Shown here piece by piece: positions 33,800 through 45,831 of a stretch of DNA of 64,000 nt. Numbering within the stretch: position 1 is the stretch's first letter; every line of letters begins with the position of its first letter. The DNA is taken from positions 18,085,022 through 18,149,021 of the forward strand of contig CM070563.1 in assembly GCA_036346405.1 (NCBI GenBank), read 5' to 3'. Origin of the DNA: Phyllostachys edulis. Its lineage: Eukaryota > Streptophyta > Magnoliopsida > Poales > Poaceae. The notes under the pieces are model-generated. The model made no database searches. It was not told the origin of the DNA and was given only the letters and a program-made list of their open reading frames with translations. Position numbers and translations under genes: made by a program.

Positions 33800-36320
33800 A
33801 ATTATTTGAGATTGACAAACCTCGGGATCCTTCTTCCTAGCTCAGAAGGATTAGTACGCATATGATAGCGAGACGTAGATTGCACATAACTCATCATCTT
33901 TTTCTTTGGCGGCCTTTGCAAAAATAGAATTACATATATAGGTATAGTCGGTTCGAGGCGCGTTATTATGAAGTATGATATAGGATTATTGTGTTGTAGC
34001 ACGTCTTGGAAAATCCATCACGTGTTAGTTAGGCGCTCTTTCCATCGTATATTCCTTTGTTGGCAACATAATTGATGAGCGACCTACATGATTGAAAAAG
34101 TTATCCTCGGCCATTTCAAACAAATGAAGACTACAATAGAGTTATGTAAGGAGGAAATGAGCATACCTCTCGAGTATTCCTCTTAGAGTCTTTGAAGTCG
34201 TGCTTGTTGCGGTTTAGGGAATCAAGGTATATCACATGGTTCCTCTTGGGTATAATAACTAAAAGGATCCAATGGTACCTACTCATGTATGTCGCTATAG
34301 TCATTAAACCTAAGTTAGTCTTTGCGTATAAAGTACAAATGAAATTTGTATAGCAAGTAGTGACACTTACCCACGGGTTGTAGGGCACCACTATGTACTT
34401 CATGTTCCTCTTTAGAAGCAATGACCTCGTTATGTATTTCTCGTGAAGGGCGAGTCTTCTTGGATGGTTTGCAGCGATACCACGTGTGGGTCGAGAAACC
34501 CACGGTTCTTTCCATTCCGGACATTTTGCGGCATGTATCTATACATAAGCAATGAGTTGTGATATTTATCGGTATTAGATGAATGTAGAACTTGATTATG
34601 CGCGCTTACACGATGTCCAACATCGTAGAAGCGAGGCGTCGAGGCCAGCGAGGTTGAATAGTTCAAATAAATCATTGAAGCCCACGACGAAGTACCTCGT
34701 CCGTTGAAGAAATGCTTGTCCTCGTATCGGCGGTGATTCGATGCTCGCACCCTTCTTTTGGGTCTTGTTCAAGTACCGGGCATGCAAAGCGACAAGCATG
34801 TCCAGCGTGCATTATCTTTGCGCGAACTGCGGTTTTCCGATGATGTATTTCCGGGTATCGCGGACTTCCGGACTTAGGAGGTGCCTTAACGTTCATTGAT
34901 TTGATTTGGCCTTAGCGATTGGCGGCGTCTTTTTGTGAGACGACTTCGGAAGCCGTCGTCGGCCGCTTTTCTTTGTTCCTTGGCGTCTTCTCCACGGAAT
35001 CGAAGAGGTGGCCTTTTGAGGCGAAACATGAGGTGGAGTCATCGAGGTCCGTTGGAGAGGAATGGTCGTGTCCAAATCGCGGCCTTCTTTGGGTCGAGCG
35101 ATGTTCTTCTTGGGCCACTAGATAAAAGAGGGCGGCATCCCTAGTGTTGTGATCTCTTCGTTCGGGCAAATGTCGATGGGATGGCTCGAAATTGACATGT
35201 ACCATATCCACTGGACCTTGGCGTAACCGTGCACCGGTGAGCCCGTCTTTGCCTTGCCCTTCCTCGTATGGATACACCATCCCTACTGTGACCTCAATAC
35301 AAAGGACCCATCCATCCTCACTTGGAGCTTCTGGCGTCGGCTCCTACAAAACAATCGCAATTAGCTAAGGCATCGTTAGGGTCTATCTTTGGTGCATTCC
35401 ATAGATGTACATTACCTTGATGTCGTCTATCGATGTCGGACGTCGTCATATTCACAATTATCTTGCAGACGTGGCGCTTCTCGACGTCGAGGAGGACCGT
35501 CTCCCAAATTAGCGAGGCGGCTTGCGACCACGGCTCATGAGTATATCCATTTGACTCCATAATCTTGCCATCTCTACTTGAAATTGGTTAGTAATCATCT
35601 GTACCAAGCGGTTGTCGTGCTCGCCTTGGATCTCTTCCTAGTCCTATCGTGCGATAGTCGTCCGTGAATCTATGACTCCAAGATGCGTTAACCCCAAGGC
35701 CTCGCGTGCGACCGGGTGCTCCTTGTTTCCCAAGGTCGTAGATAGTATATCCTTCTCCCATGCGCATGGAAGGAGCCTTGGGAAGCTTAGGCGATCAAGT
35801 CCGCCGCAAGAGGTCATCACGTTATTATAGGCACTATGAAGTTATGGACTTATTAACAACTTAGTAGTTCGATATATTTACCACCGTTGGGACACTTCAC
35901 AGTCTGCTGGGTTTGTGAAGGAGATCTTTGCCGAAGACGAGACTTGTGCCTTCGCTTTTAACCGGCTTAGGGAACAGATTCGTGACATCGAGAAGCAGGT
36001 TCTCCTTCTCCGCCGCCCATTCCTCGTATTTACAGCGTGCCAGTGGTGCCGAGTCTGTCTTGGTGAGTGTTTCGTGTCTAGAGAGCTTTGTGCGCGTACT
36101 TTGCTCCTTAAATTCGGCCGACGTTTTCATAGCCACAAAGGTGTCCCATGCTTCCGCGTCAAGAATCTATCTTTGCTTGAAGGCGTCGACCCGTGTTCAC
36201 GTGCCGTGACAAGAATGCTCTTGAAGGTCCTCCACGATTTACCCGCCGTGAGCATCGCCGTCCGTCGCCGCGTGCCACATGTGCTACGGAATAGTGAACT
36301 TCTCTGAAAGTTACATCCCA
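33800..36320 (-). pseudogene. CACTA-1 second gene: transposase_24-like with Ulp1-like C-terminus
   Basis: Near 36127-36321 the minus strand reads TAGKSWRTFKSILVT, and near 35897-36136 LKTSAEFKEQSTR...CKYEEWAAEKE, both typical of the second CACTA protein (transposase_24/Ptta family). At 34131-34421 it reads YHWILLVIIPKRNHVIYLDSLNR, with the H and D positions expected in a Ulp1/C48 cysteine protease fold, and 'SVTTCYTNFIC' nearby. Such Ulp1-like tails are known in grass CACTA genes. The ORF is fragmented over many frames. A stop-rich and partly intronic stretch lies between. Confidence 0.75.
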
Positions 36321-36529
36321 CAGCGCCTTCGCTTCTTCGTCAGTCCTTCCACCTTGGTGTGGTGATGAGGACCCGTTCCTTCAAGTATCCAGCAGATGGT
36401 CAGGAATCTACTTGATCTCTTGGGACTCGGAGGGACCCCAAAGTCAACGACCTCGTGATGACCGGTAGGCCCGTAGGCATTTTCGATTGTCCTCTGCCAT
36501 CTCGCTTAGTGTCATTATAAATCGCCGAC

Positions 36530-36660
36530 GGTGACGGCGGCCTCGTCGGCTCCTCTTCCATCTGCGAGGTCGGTGTTGGCGGCCTCGTCGGCGCCTCTTC
36601 CATCTGCGAGGTCGGTGTTGGCGGCCTCGTCGGCGCCCTCTTCCATCTGCTTGGCGTCGG
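36530..36660. repeat. 42-bp minisatellite, about three copies
   Basis: The unit 'ggcctcgtcggcgcctcttccatctgcgaggtcggtgttggc' (split here: starts ggcctcgtcgg, ends ggtgttggc) repeats three times. It encodes a 14-residue repeat (ANTDLADGRGADEA) on the minus strand, so it expands without breaking frame in the CACTA second gene. Confidence 0.85.
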
Positions 36661-36704
36661 TGGCCAGCAGCGAAGACGGTGCCTCTGCCATCTCGCTTAC
36701 TTGC

Positions 36705-37240
36705 TCTCGGGAAGAAGTACAAAGGTTGACTATAGAGATCAAGATGGCAAATGAAAAGTTGAATGAGCTCATCTTGACTACTAACATTCCAGCATAAATA
36801 TGAAACAATTAATCTCGGGAAGAAATACAGAGGTTGACTATAGAGATCAAGATGGCAAATGAAAAGTTGAATGAGCTCATACAGGACTACTAACATTCCT
36901 AACACTCCTTAATCCACGAGCTTTTATTCTAACACTCCTTAATCCACCACTTCTCTTGTGATCTTTGTATAGATAGAAACTAGTGATACAAATCTTTTGC
37001 TCGAGCCTATCTTTGCTAGAAGCCTACTTCATCGAGCAGGCACCTTTGAGTGTACCATCTGCCCGTCTTGGTGGAGGATTGGCATGAAGCGAGAGGTACA
37101 CTCAAGTGTGTCGAGGATCGACGAAGAAAATGCTAAGCAAAGGTTTAATGCTTCATGTACTGAAGACTAGCCTTTAATGAAGACATAGAACTACGAGAGA
37201 TCAAGATGGCAAATGAAAAGTTGAATGAGCTCATACATAC
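36705..37240. repeat. Duplicated block 'gagatcaagatggcaaatga...gagctcat'
   Basis: The block occurs at 36738-36772, 36840-36879 and 37197-37235. The first two copies are 101 bp apart and share flanks (ctcgggaagaa.tac.aggttgactata). Confidence 0.8.
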
Positions 37241-37429
37241 TACTAGAAGAATCACAAACTAGTCAATACAAGCTGATCAATTTGCAATAGAACTATGAGC
37301 TCAACAAAAGTAACCAATTAACAGTACAACATATTGACGATGCCAAGTAATACAATAGAGCTCAAGTATGAACTAACTATCACATTCAATCTCGATTATA
37401 AGACGAGTTCATCACGAGCATGTCAACAA

Positions 37430-37930
37430 AGCCCATTGATCAACCGAAGCGCCACGGAGGAGCAATACTCACGAGAGGATGCGCATAAGAACTCACGGTG
37501 CAAGGAGGAGGCCGGTCTGAGGAAGGAGGCCGATCACGGGAGGAGGGAGCTGGGGAGGAGGTCCACATGGGGAAGGGCGGCAGGGGGAGAAGGCCGATCA
37601 GAGAGGAGGAGGCCGACACGGGAGGAGGACAGCGGCGAATGAGGTCGGGCGCCAATGTCGAGGCGGCAGGACCGAGGTCGGCGGCGACGTCGGGCTTCTG
37701 ACTGGGAGGTGAGCAGGCGCCGAGGTCGGGGCGGCGGCACCGAGGTCGGCGCCCAGGTCGGGCGCAGGGTCGAAGCAGGCAGCGGACAGAGGTCGGGGCA
37801 CCAATGTCGAGGCGGCGGCCGAGGTCGTGGTCGGCGATGAAGGCGAGCCCTAAACCCTAGAGGAGGCGACCAACGTAGCGAGCGTAAGGCGCGGAGAGAA
37901 GTGAGAAGTGAGAAGAAAACCCTAGCGTTT
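37430..37930 (-). other. GC-rich 5' region of the CACTA-1 second gene
   Basis: GC-rich, with many short frames. The motif 'gcgccgaggtcggggcggcggcaccgaggtcggcgcc' type repeats (37650-37840) dominate. It lies directly downstream (minus strand) of the internal repeat block at 37940-38155 and ends in ccctaaaccctag, so it may be the leader of the second gene. Confidence 0.45.
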
Positions 37931-37939
37931 CCGCCTTAT

Positions 37940-38155
37940 AAAAGTATATCACAGACGGTTCGTAATGAGAACCGTGCAGTGATAATATCATCAGCGGTTC
38001 CATAATAGAACCGTGCGTGATATTCATATCACGAGCGGTTCTATTATGGAACCGTGCAGCGATAATATATCACTGAGCGGTTCTCATTACGAACCGTGCG
38101 TGATATTATTACCACAAGCGGTTGTATAATAAAACCATCTGTGATAGCCCAAAAC
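37940..38155. repeat. Internal copy of CACTA subterminal-type repeats
   Basis: Four or five units of the same hairpin motif as at the element ends (cacagacggttcgtaatgaga; aaccgtgc.gtgat; gagcggttctattatgg) lie between the two genes, about 5 kb from either end. The arms pair with each other (taatagaaccgt / gagcggttctatta). Confidence 0.85.
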
Positions 38156-38294
38156 ACGAGGCCAATTTATGATATCGACAAAACATCTTGAACTGGTGAG
38201 ACATAAATATCACGAGAAAACATAGTGAACTTTCTTTGAGACAAGTATGATGACAATTATGACAAGTCCATATGAATTCTAACACGGTGACAAG

Positions 38295-38530
38295 TATGGT
38301 GACAAGTTCATAACACATTTGACTTCAAAATTTCATATCTAATTCAACTCAACTCCAAATCAAGTGAAACCAATTTTGATACTCCACATTACAATGTACG
38401 TCCACCACATTGACATTAATATCAAATATGACTAGTCCATAACAAGTTCATAACACATTTGACTTCAAAATTTCATATCTAATTCAACTCAACTCCAAAT
38501 CAAGCATGATGACAATTTTGATACTCCACA
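38295..38530. repeat. 144-bp direct duplication
   Basis: The block starting 'acaagttcataacacatttg' and running through 'caactcaactccaaatcaag' occurs at 38301 and again at 38445. It lies in the 3' flank of the TNP2 gene. Confidence 0.85.
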
Positions 38531-38685
38531 TTACAATGTCGTCCACATTGACATCAATATCAAATATGACAAGTCCATAACACATCAACACATGACAATT
38601 TCACGTTGACATCAAAATATATGAGAGATTACAAGTCCATAACACATGATGTTATGGAATAAATTAATTACATTGGAGTAAATTC

Positions 38686-41600
38686 TTAATTAAGATATAG
38701 GCCTTCATGATGATCGACGCATATAGCTAGCTTCCTCACCGGGTTCTTCCTCGAGCCTAATGCCATTTCGAAAGGAGGCAACTCGTCAAATTGATTGTAT
38801 TCTTCCTCGTCCACTACATTCTCAACTCCAACAATCCTCCTTTTTCCATGAAGAACTTCGTGGCGCTTCTTATTTGCGAATTAGGTTACATAGAAGACTT
38901 GAACAACTTGGTTAGCGATGCGAATGGTTCGTCTTTATATCCGACCGTTAGAGGTCCACGGTAGTGACACCGTGCTTGTCGACCTTCACCGTGTGAGATG
39001 GACCCATGGCACGAAATAGGGGATCTTGAAAAGCACGTGGTCGAGCTCCCATATCTCGTCTATTTGCCCATAGTAGGAGCTCCTCATCCCATCGGCATTG
39101 AATGCATCTATCACGGACACCGCTAATACGGGTATGCTCTTCCTATCTGAGTTGCCGTATAAAATGTGTACCCATTGATGTCGTATCCTTGCCATGTGAC
39201 AATTGTAAATTGTGGCCCTCGTGCCAACCATAGCGGTATCATCACTTGATGACCTCGATGATTCACACCTTTAACCATTCGTTGAGCCGCGGTTGTGCTC
39301 TCTCGTGATCCAAACCTCCGACCGTCTCGGATTACATTGGCGCACCATGTCTTTGTGCTTTCGTCGATATCACGGGGACACTTGGGTCATGTGTTGCAAG
39401 ACCATGAAATGGGCTTGAGCATATGTATCGGATCGGGAGTTATTGATTTCCTTCCAATGGTCCGATACCATCTAGTCTCCCCTCATGGCGAGATAGAGGC
39501 ACACCTATCGGTTCCACGAGCCATGTAGTCGACGCTGAGAACTCAATGACCTCTTCGTTGCATAACCTTCGATGATCTTGCCCTCCGGTCGAGATCGATT
39601 CCGTCGTAGGACTTGAGAATTCCCATGTACCTCTCGAGCGGGTACATATGGCGTAAGAACACAGGTCAGTATATCTTTATCTCCCTCACAAGGTGAACAA
39701 TGAGATGGACCATGATATCGAAAAATGGCGGAGAAATACATCTCAAGATGACATAGAGTGGTCACCACCTCGGCTGCGAGCATCTAGTCCTTGGGGATCA
39801 ATGATCTTGAGCAATTGAGTTGAAAAAATAACACGACCTCAAGATTGCCACTTGGACCTTGTTAGGCAAGATACTTCTAATTACAACAGGAAGCATTTGT
39901 GTCATCGGCACATGACAATCATGAGACTTCATACCAATTAATTTCAAATCTTGCATAGAAACAAGGTTCTTAATGTTAGCGGAGTAACGGATGGGACTTT
40001 CACTCCATGCAAGCTCGCAGCGATTCATTTCTCTCGGCCTTGGATAGAGTGTAGCAAAGTCGGGGAAGATACGTTAAATCTGTATCGGTCTCTCTGGTGC
40101 TAACTCGATCCTTATGTTCATATCAACCAAGTCATGCCGTGCGTTAACACCATCCTTTGTTTTGCCACTAATGTTCACAAGAGACCAATCAAGCTATCAC
40201 ATACATTCTTCTCTCGTGCATGGCGTCGATGCGATGGCGAACTTCTAAGTGCTCCCAATAAGGCAAGTCCCAAAAATTGACCGCTTCTTCGGATGTTCTT
40301 CTCACGGGTTCTTAATTTACGTCCCTTCCCAAGCACAACATCGATATCCTTAACCATATCATAGACCTCTTTCCCTCTAAAAGCCCTTGGAGCTGAATCG
40401 TTCTCCTTATTTCCGTCGAATTGTTTTTCATCTTGCGGTATGGGTGACTCACAGGAAGGAACCTACGGTGGCCTTATATACACGATTTCTGTGAGTTGTT
40501 CACCATACACTCTCTGTAGCATCTAGCGGTCTTGAGACGGGCTTTGGCTCCTTTTGTCTTGGCTTGCTAGCCAGTTACCAAGGCGGGAAAATCATTGATG
40601 GTGCGAGAACAACATGGCGCGTAAAGTGAAGTTCTCTCGTTTATGCGCATCCCATACCTGTACCCCTTAGTTCCACAGTGTCACAAGATCTTCCAAAGAA
40701 TGGTGCTAGGTACACATCAATATCATTCCCGTGTTGCTTTGGCCCTTGGATAAGTAGTGACATCAAAATGTACTTCCGCTTCATACACGACCAAGGAGGA
40801 AGGTTGTACATACATAGATTCACGGGCGGTGCTATGTCGGATGCTCATGTTACGAAAGGATTCATTCCATCTGTACTCAACCCTAACCTTATGTTCCTCG
40901 GTTCAAGACCGAACTCTTGGAAGCTCGATCGAAGTTTCTCCTTTGGCGAGAATCGGCGAGGTGTCTTAGCTTTCCATCTCTCTTCGCTCCTCTGAGTGCC
41001 AGCGCGGCAATCTTGCGTCCTTTGTGTTCGCAAATAAGCGCTTCAAGCGTGGGATCACTGGCGAGATACCACAACATCTTAGCGAGGTCCTTGCTTCACC
41101 TTAGCGATATTCGGCGCTTGTATCGGGATGCTTTGCACAGGACATACATGCATGTCGCATACTCTTTCTGATGAGGATACAATCGTTCGGACATGCATGT
41201 ATTCTTTCTACTTCCATTCCCAATGGACAAATAACCTTCTTTGCTTGATAGGTGGTCTTTGGGCAACACGTTTCCCTCGGAAGGATGTCCGCTAGGAGAC
41301 CTAACAACGCCGTGAAACTCTTATCGGACCAACCATTGCTTGCCTTCAATTTCAGCGGTTCAAGCACGGTTGACAATCTTGTATATTCGGCTTGCAACCG
41401 GGGAACAAAGGTCTCACCGAGTCCTCCCTTAAGCCCTCGAATTTACAAAACTCTCTCTCAGTAGTTCTCTTACGCATCGTAGCATCTCGATCCAGTTGTC
41501 ATCGTGTGACATATCCTCATCAAAAGCGATCTGATCCACATCCGCATATCGTTGACTTCCTCGGCGATGCCGTCATTACTAACTTCATGTGTAATAATCG

Positions 41601-41860
41601 CTCTTCACCGTGGTGGTCCAACATGTATACCCTTTTGTGAAACCCCTTGAATCAAGTGCGCTTCTATTTGCGCGCGTTGTTAAACATCTTCAAATTACAT
41701 AATCAATGCATGGACGATTACATAAAATTTATCTCCTTCTTCAACATATCACCTTGGCGGCTCATCTAAAAGCAACCACGCCATTAATGTACTCTTGACT
41801 CACACGGTTCTGCTGTACATCCGTTTGATCCATCTACACTACGCATGTAACAAATTAGTG
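38686..41860 (-). pseudogene. TNP2-type CACTA transposase, full domain set but frameshifted
   Basis: From the N-terminus: a transposase-associated segment near 41400-41850; LKLKASNGWSDKSFTALLGLL, VERIHACPNDCILIRK (41101-41397); KVLWYLA.DPTLEALICEHKG (about 41000-41080); DGMNPF, YNLPPWSCMKRKYI, LIQGPKQHGNDIDVYLAP (40641-40870), the TNP2 core; DUF4218 motifs LKLIGMKSHDCHVPMTQ (39798-40028) and HGSWNR..RNRSRPEGKIIEGYA (39505-39783); DUF4216 motif YYGQIDEIWELDHVLFKIP (38986-39231); ending DEEEYNQFDELPPF...GLYLN before a stop at 38686. TNP2 is the DDE-type transposase. At least eight frame changes prevent expression, though long-read errors could add to these. Confidence 0.88.
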
Positions 41861-42829
41861 TCAAAATTGATTAGCGATTAATTTATAGCAAACATAAAGG
41901 GTTATAGATCGTTACCCTCGGAGCTCACGAAGAAAATCGATTCCTCTCCTTTCCTTCTCCTCTCTAAGGTGGCGCAATGGGGAGGAGGCGGGTGTTGGGC
42001 GCTAGGGGCAAGGGTCCAACCTTCTCCTCTCTAAGTGGCGCAGCGGATAATTATTGATTATCGCATGATTGTTGATTAGATACGAGACAAAAGACAAGAG
42101 GAAGATCCTAATAACTAGCAAGTTGGTCCGCGCGATTGCTTGCATGTATCCGTTTTCATATAATTGAAACAATAAACCCTTGTGATGACGTTTCTTCATG
42201 GATATAAATGGAGGAAATATAAAATAGATCATTGCACATGTGACTTATCTTGGTGTGTCATAAATTCTTCTTTTTAATCTGTTCTAGAAAACTACTAATG
42301 AAATTAGTTACGATTAAGACTTTCACTTCTTTGCGTACTTACTCGTTTTGTCTCATCGTTGCACAAAGGAATTACACCAGTTAATTAAAGGCTACATGTT
42401 TTGCTTTTCATTTTCTAGAATTAGGGTCCATCAAATTGAGAGCTAGATGTACGTATGTTTTGCTATTTTCCATCAAGTAGTATTAATTGAAACCTAAACC
42501 CTATGCTTAGATTAAGGAATACAACAAAAAAACAAAACATTAGGGTCTATGTGCGAGTAGCAAAATCAGGAAATTCACTAATCAATAGAGTGAAAAAGGA
42601 TAATCGATATTACTTCATCTGTTTAATTAGGGAGGAGCATGAGTTGGAGGAGCTAGGGAGGAAGTGGCACGCACTGGGAGGAGAAGCTACTAGCAGATCT
42701 AAGTGGAGCCCAGCGAGGGGGTTGATTATTATCAAACACAAGCGGAGAGAGTGGCGAGAGGCACAAATACGGCAATCTGGCGGTGGACCAAGCGGTCTTG
42801 GCGAGAGGATGTGTCGCGCTCAATTTATC

Positions 42830-43252
42830 TGTGATGGGCATATCACGAGCGGTTCTTAATAAAACCATCGTGATAGTCGTCTATCCGAGCGGTTTGTGAA
42901 TAGAACGTCACAGTGAATTATCCTGAGCGGTTCTATTCACAAACCGTGCGTGATAATCCCAATCACGAGCGGTCCTTATTTAGAACCATCGTGATATTAT
43001 CTGAATGGTTATTAAATAGAACCGCTGCGTGATTGAGGATTATCACGGGCGATTTGTGAATAGAACCGTCTGTAATTCACGAGCGGTTCTATTACAAACC
43101 GTCTATGATAGATGACTATCACTGACGGTTCTAAAAATACCGCTCATTATAGGCATCCGCGCCACCCGCGAGTCGGCAATGCCCAACACGAGGCGGTTCC
43201 AAAGGAACCGTGCGTGATAAGGCGTCTACTATAACTTTGTTTTGTAGTAGTG
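42830..43252. repeat. Right subterminal repeats of CACTA-1
   Basis: Eight or so copies of the 'cacgagcggtt / aaccgtgcgtgat' hairpin unit up to the TIR. Sequence variants match those on the left side. Confidence 0.88.
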
Positions 43253-44571
43253 CAACATCCACGGCACCGATCATCTCCTCCAACAACCTATCATATTCCT
43301 TGCGTAGATCGTGGATTGTCCTCGATTAGTGTAGCGACTAAGCGCCTCTCGGTATCCACCGTCCGAGGGTGGAGCGTCATATGCCATTGTGCTAGCTCTA
43401 ATGCACATGGCGGGGCCTTTGAGGAGATGGTAGCTTGGGTTTTGGTGGAGCAACTCTTACGCACCAACAACCTCATTCACCCCCTTATAAAGAGCTCATA
43501 ACAGATCCTATCCGAACTCATTTGTTCCAACCCGTTAAGTGTGTGACCCGGTAGGTTTATGCATAATCAGTTGTAACTCAGAAACTCCTTTCCGACCACA
43601 AATCGTTAGCGGTTCCTAGTAGGAGATAATGATTCCCGAATACACATAAATATTATATTGGACGAACCTTATACAATGTGATCTGCAACCAGGTCCTTAT
43701 CACGACCAGTTCGTAACTCCTTACGACCAGTTCGTCGACCAGTTAGTGATCATGTCCGACCAGTTTACGACTAGTCCGTATCTCCATATGACTAGTTCGT
43801 ATCTAATTGGACCGAATGACCTGCTTGCGTATTCTCCCTTTGCCTCACTATATCTGGTTGAACTCCAGGTGAGATATTTTGTCATCCATGGACTGTTCAT
43901 TATTTTCTCAATCTCATGACGGATAACTTTATGTGGTCGACTCTTCGACCACTAGTGGCATGGCTATGCACTTTCTTTATCTGACCACATCAAGGGGCTA
44001 GAGATATCTCTCCTGTTATGTTAGGAGGGGCAAATCCCATATCTGACCAGTCACATCCCTCTGCATGTTTCATAGCACACCCAAAAACTACCTTTATAAC
44101 TACCCAGCTACGGAGTAGTGTTTGGCAACCCCTAAGTGTACTATTACACTTGTAAGAAACCATGATGATCTTAGGTCTAAGGATTATACATCATCATTGC
44201 TTGAGACCAACTGATGACACATAAAATCATAACAATCTCCATAGTATAGTTTCTCAAGGTGGGTCAATCCAACACCATGTGTTCACATTATTGATTCGAT
44301 ATCCCCATATACATGACCGGCAAAACATGGTCATCAATCAATACATGTGCTGGTCGATAAGTCACTAGTGTCCCGACTAGTGACATCTGACTAGGGATAC
44401 ATTTAGAATGACATCATATAACTTAAAGAGCTTCACCAAAAATTCCCATACTTGTTAATCTATAATAAATGATAATTCATCTAAGGAACACAATAATATT
44501 TTTTCTAAAACTAACAAACATAGACGTGACATAATCATCTCTATGATTGTTTCTAGGGCATATCACCAACA
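43253..44571 (-). repeat. copia 5' LTR, 5' part
   Basis: Minus strand begins TGTTGGTGATATGCCCTAGA at 44571, a start I know from RIRE1, Angela and BARE LTRs. It contains a cluster of 'gaccagttcgta/cgactagt' repeats at 43700-43805. It continues at 32947 after removal of CACTA-1. Confidence 0.8.
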
Positions 44572-45831
44572 CTTGCTTTGTACCTAGGACGTGTAAGTGG
44601 TGGATATGTCTCTTGTAGACCAGATCACATCCATCTAGGTAGTTTTTATTGCAAGTTCTTGAGTATGCCCTATTTTGGTGGAAGAAACGGTGATTTGGGT
44701 TTTTTTTTCTTAAGGACTTTTGGCTTTATTCTTTCTTTGATTGAGGGTGCTAGGACGTATGGGAAACCATCCTTACTAATCTTGGATTGATTCCTCCCAC
44801 AAGCTCCTCTCAATCATTGTTTTCGTATTTGGCCCGGTTTTGGTGCAACCTTCACTCGAACAAAAAAGGTCAAAACTTTGGCAATAATCTTTAAGATCTT
44901 TAATTGGAATAAGTTCCTGACATCCTAGAGAATATATGTTTCAAGTTTCATGAAGTTTGGAGTTGTGGAACAAAAGTTGGATTAATTTGTGATTTTGAAA
45001 TCGTGCTGAAGTTCAGTTTCTATGCTGATAGTACTGTTCACTAGTCTCGCTGCTACTATTGGCTGGTCTGACTGGTCTAGTGAGGATTTGACAAGTTCTG
45101 ATTTTCTTGTTGTCTTGTTCTTGTTTGAATGATTTTATCTGATCTTCATTTGTCCATATAGCTATTGGAGTGAAATAACATTGAACTCCTTAAGGCGAAA
45201 AAATTCAAAGAGACTGTCGATTGTGTAGGGCCTATTCAACCCTACTCCTTCTAATCGCCTCCTCGGTCCAACACCACACCTGGCCAGTCAGACCGCCCAG
45301 CGGGGCCAGTTAGACCGTCAGCCACCCTAACAGCAAAATCGATAATTTGCTAAACCGAGGATTTCCTCACAAACACCTTGACACCGTTGTCAATTGTTCA
45401 ACATAATGATATGGGCAAGGACCGTACCCATGGACTCCACACGTTAGCTTCCGAATCTTGAAGCACACGTGCTGCACGATGATAAGGGTGCTGCGCAAAC
45501 CCCTTGTCACCAAATCCGCGTTGATAGCAGTTTACCCAACAAGCATGGTACAGTCTTGCATATTCAGATAACCAAAAGGCACTTCTACAACATGACGCCC
45601 AAAATGCTACAAATAAGTCCGTAAAGTAGTAAAACATTGCAAAGGCCGAGCGATCTGCCAACGCCGAGCGATCCTCCTGGCTACCGGTAAAAACGACTTC
45701 TCCACTATGGATATATGGCATCCACACCGCTGAAAAAAAATCACCGTTTACTGAAATACCACTGAGCGTATCAGTGGTACTTTGGCAAACCGTGAATTTT
45801 CATGGCAGAATGAAAGGAAACCTCCGGTTTT
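44572..45831. other. Intergenic, repeat-derived, no gene supported
   Basis: The segment 45060-45320 holds repeated 'ggccagtcagaccg' and 'ctggtctgactggtct' motifs that look like an LTR fragment. The open frame at 45398-45727 (minus) has no recognisable domain and lies in the 3' flank of the DUF247 gene. Nothing else is recognised. Confidence 0.5.

Larger units (their letters stand above)
32948..43252 (-). mobile_element. CACTA (En/Spm) transposon, 10.3 kb, inserted in the copia LTR
   Basis: Ends CACTACTACAGGAACCG (32948) and, inverted, CACTACTACAAAACAAAG (43252). Flanked by a perfect 3-bp duplication CAA (32945-32947 and 43253-43255). Both ends carry dense subterminal inverted repeats of the type 'cac.agcggtt...aaccgt..gtgat'. 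Inside, on the minus strand, are a TNP2-type transposase gene (38686-41860) and a second gene with a transposase_24-like region and a Ulp1-like protease part (33800-36320). All domains of the autonomous set are represented but broken. Confidence 0.93.
11265..44571 (-). mobile_element. RIRE1/Angela-like Ty1/copia element, 3' truncated, carrying five insertions
   Basis: On the minus strand: a 5' LTR starting TGTTGGTGATATGCCCTAG (edge 44571), a PBS at 32751-32762, leader, gag (28753-28400), protease, integrase and RT (to about 11265). Copia order (integrase before RT) is clear. After removing insertions at 11932-14131, 14351-24450, 24964-27178, 29243-31936 and 32948-43252 with their duplications, about 5.8 kb remains, including a 5' LTR of about 1.5 kb, the length I know for RIRE1. 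RT is cut off after the motif GLKQAPRAWFDRF, so RNase H and the 3' LTR are missing. Confidence 0.85.

Noticed and set aside
37498..37860. Arg/Gly-rich frames near 37.5-37.9 kb
   Set aside because: Low-complexity translation of a GC-rich leader in CACTA-1; both strands are open.
45398..45727. 109-codon minus-strand frame downstream of DUF247
   Set aside because: No recognisable domain, and an unusual aromatic and cysteine content; likely a chance frame in the 3' flank.
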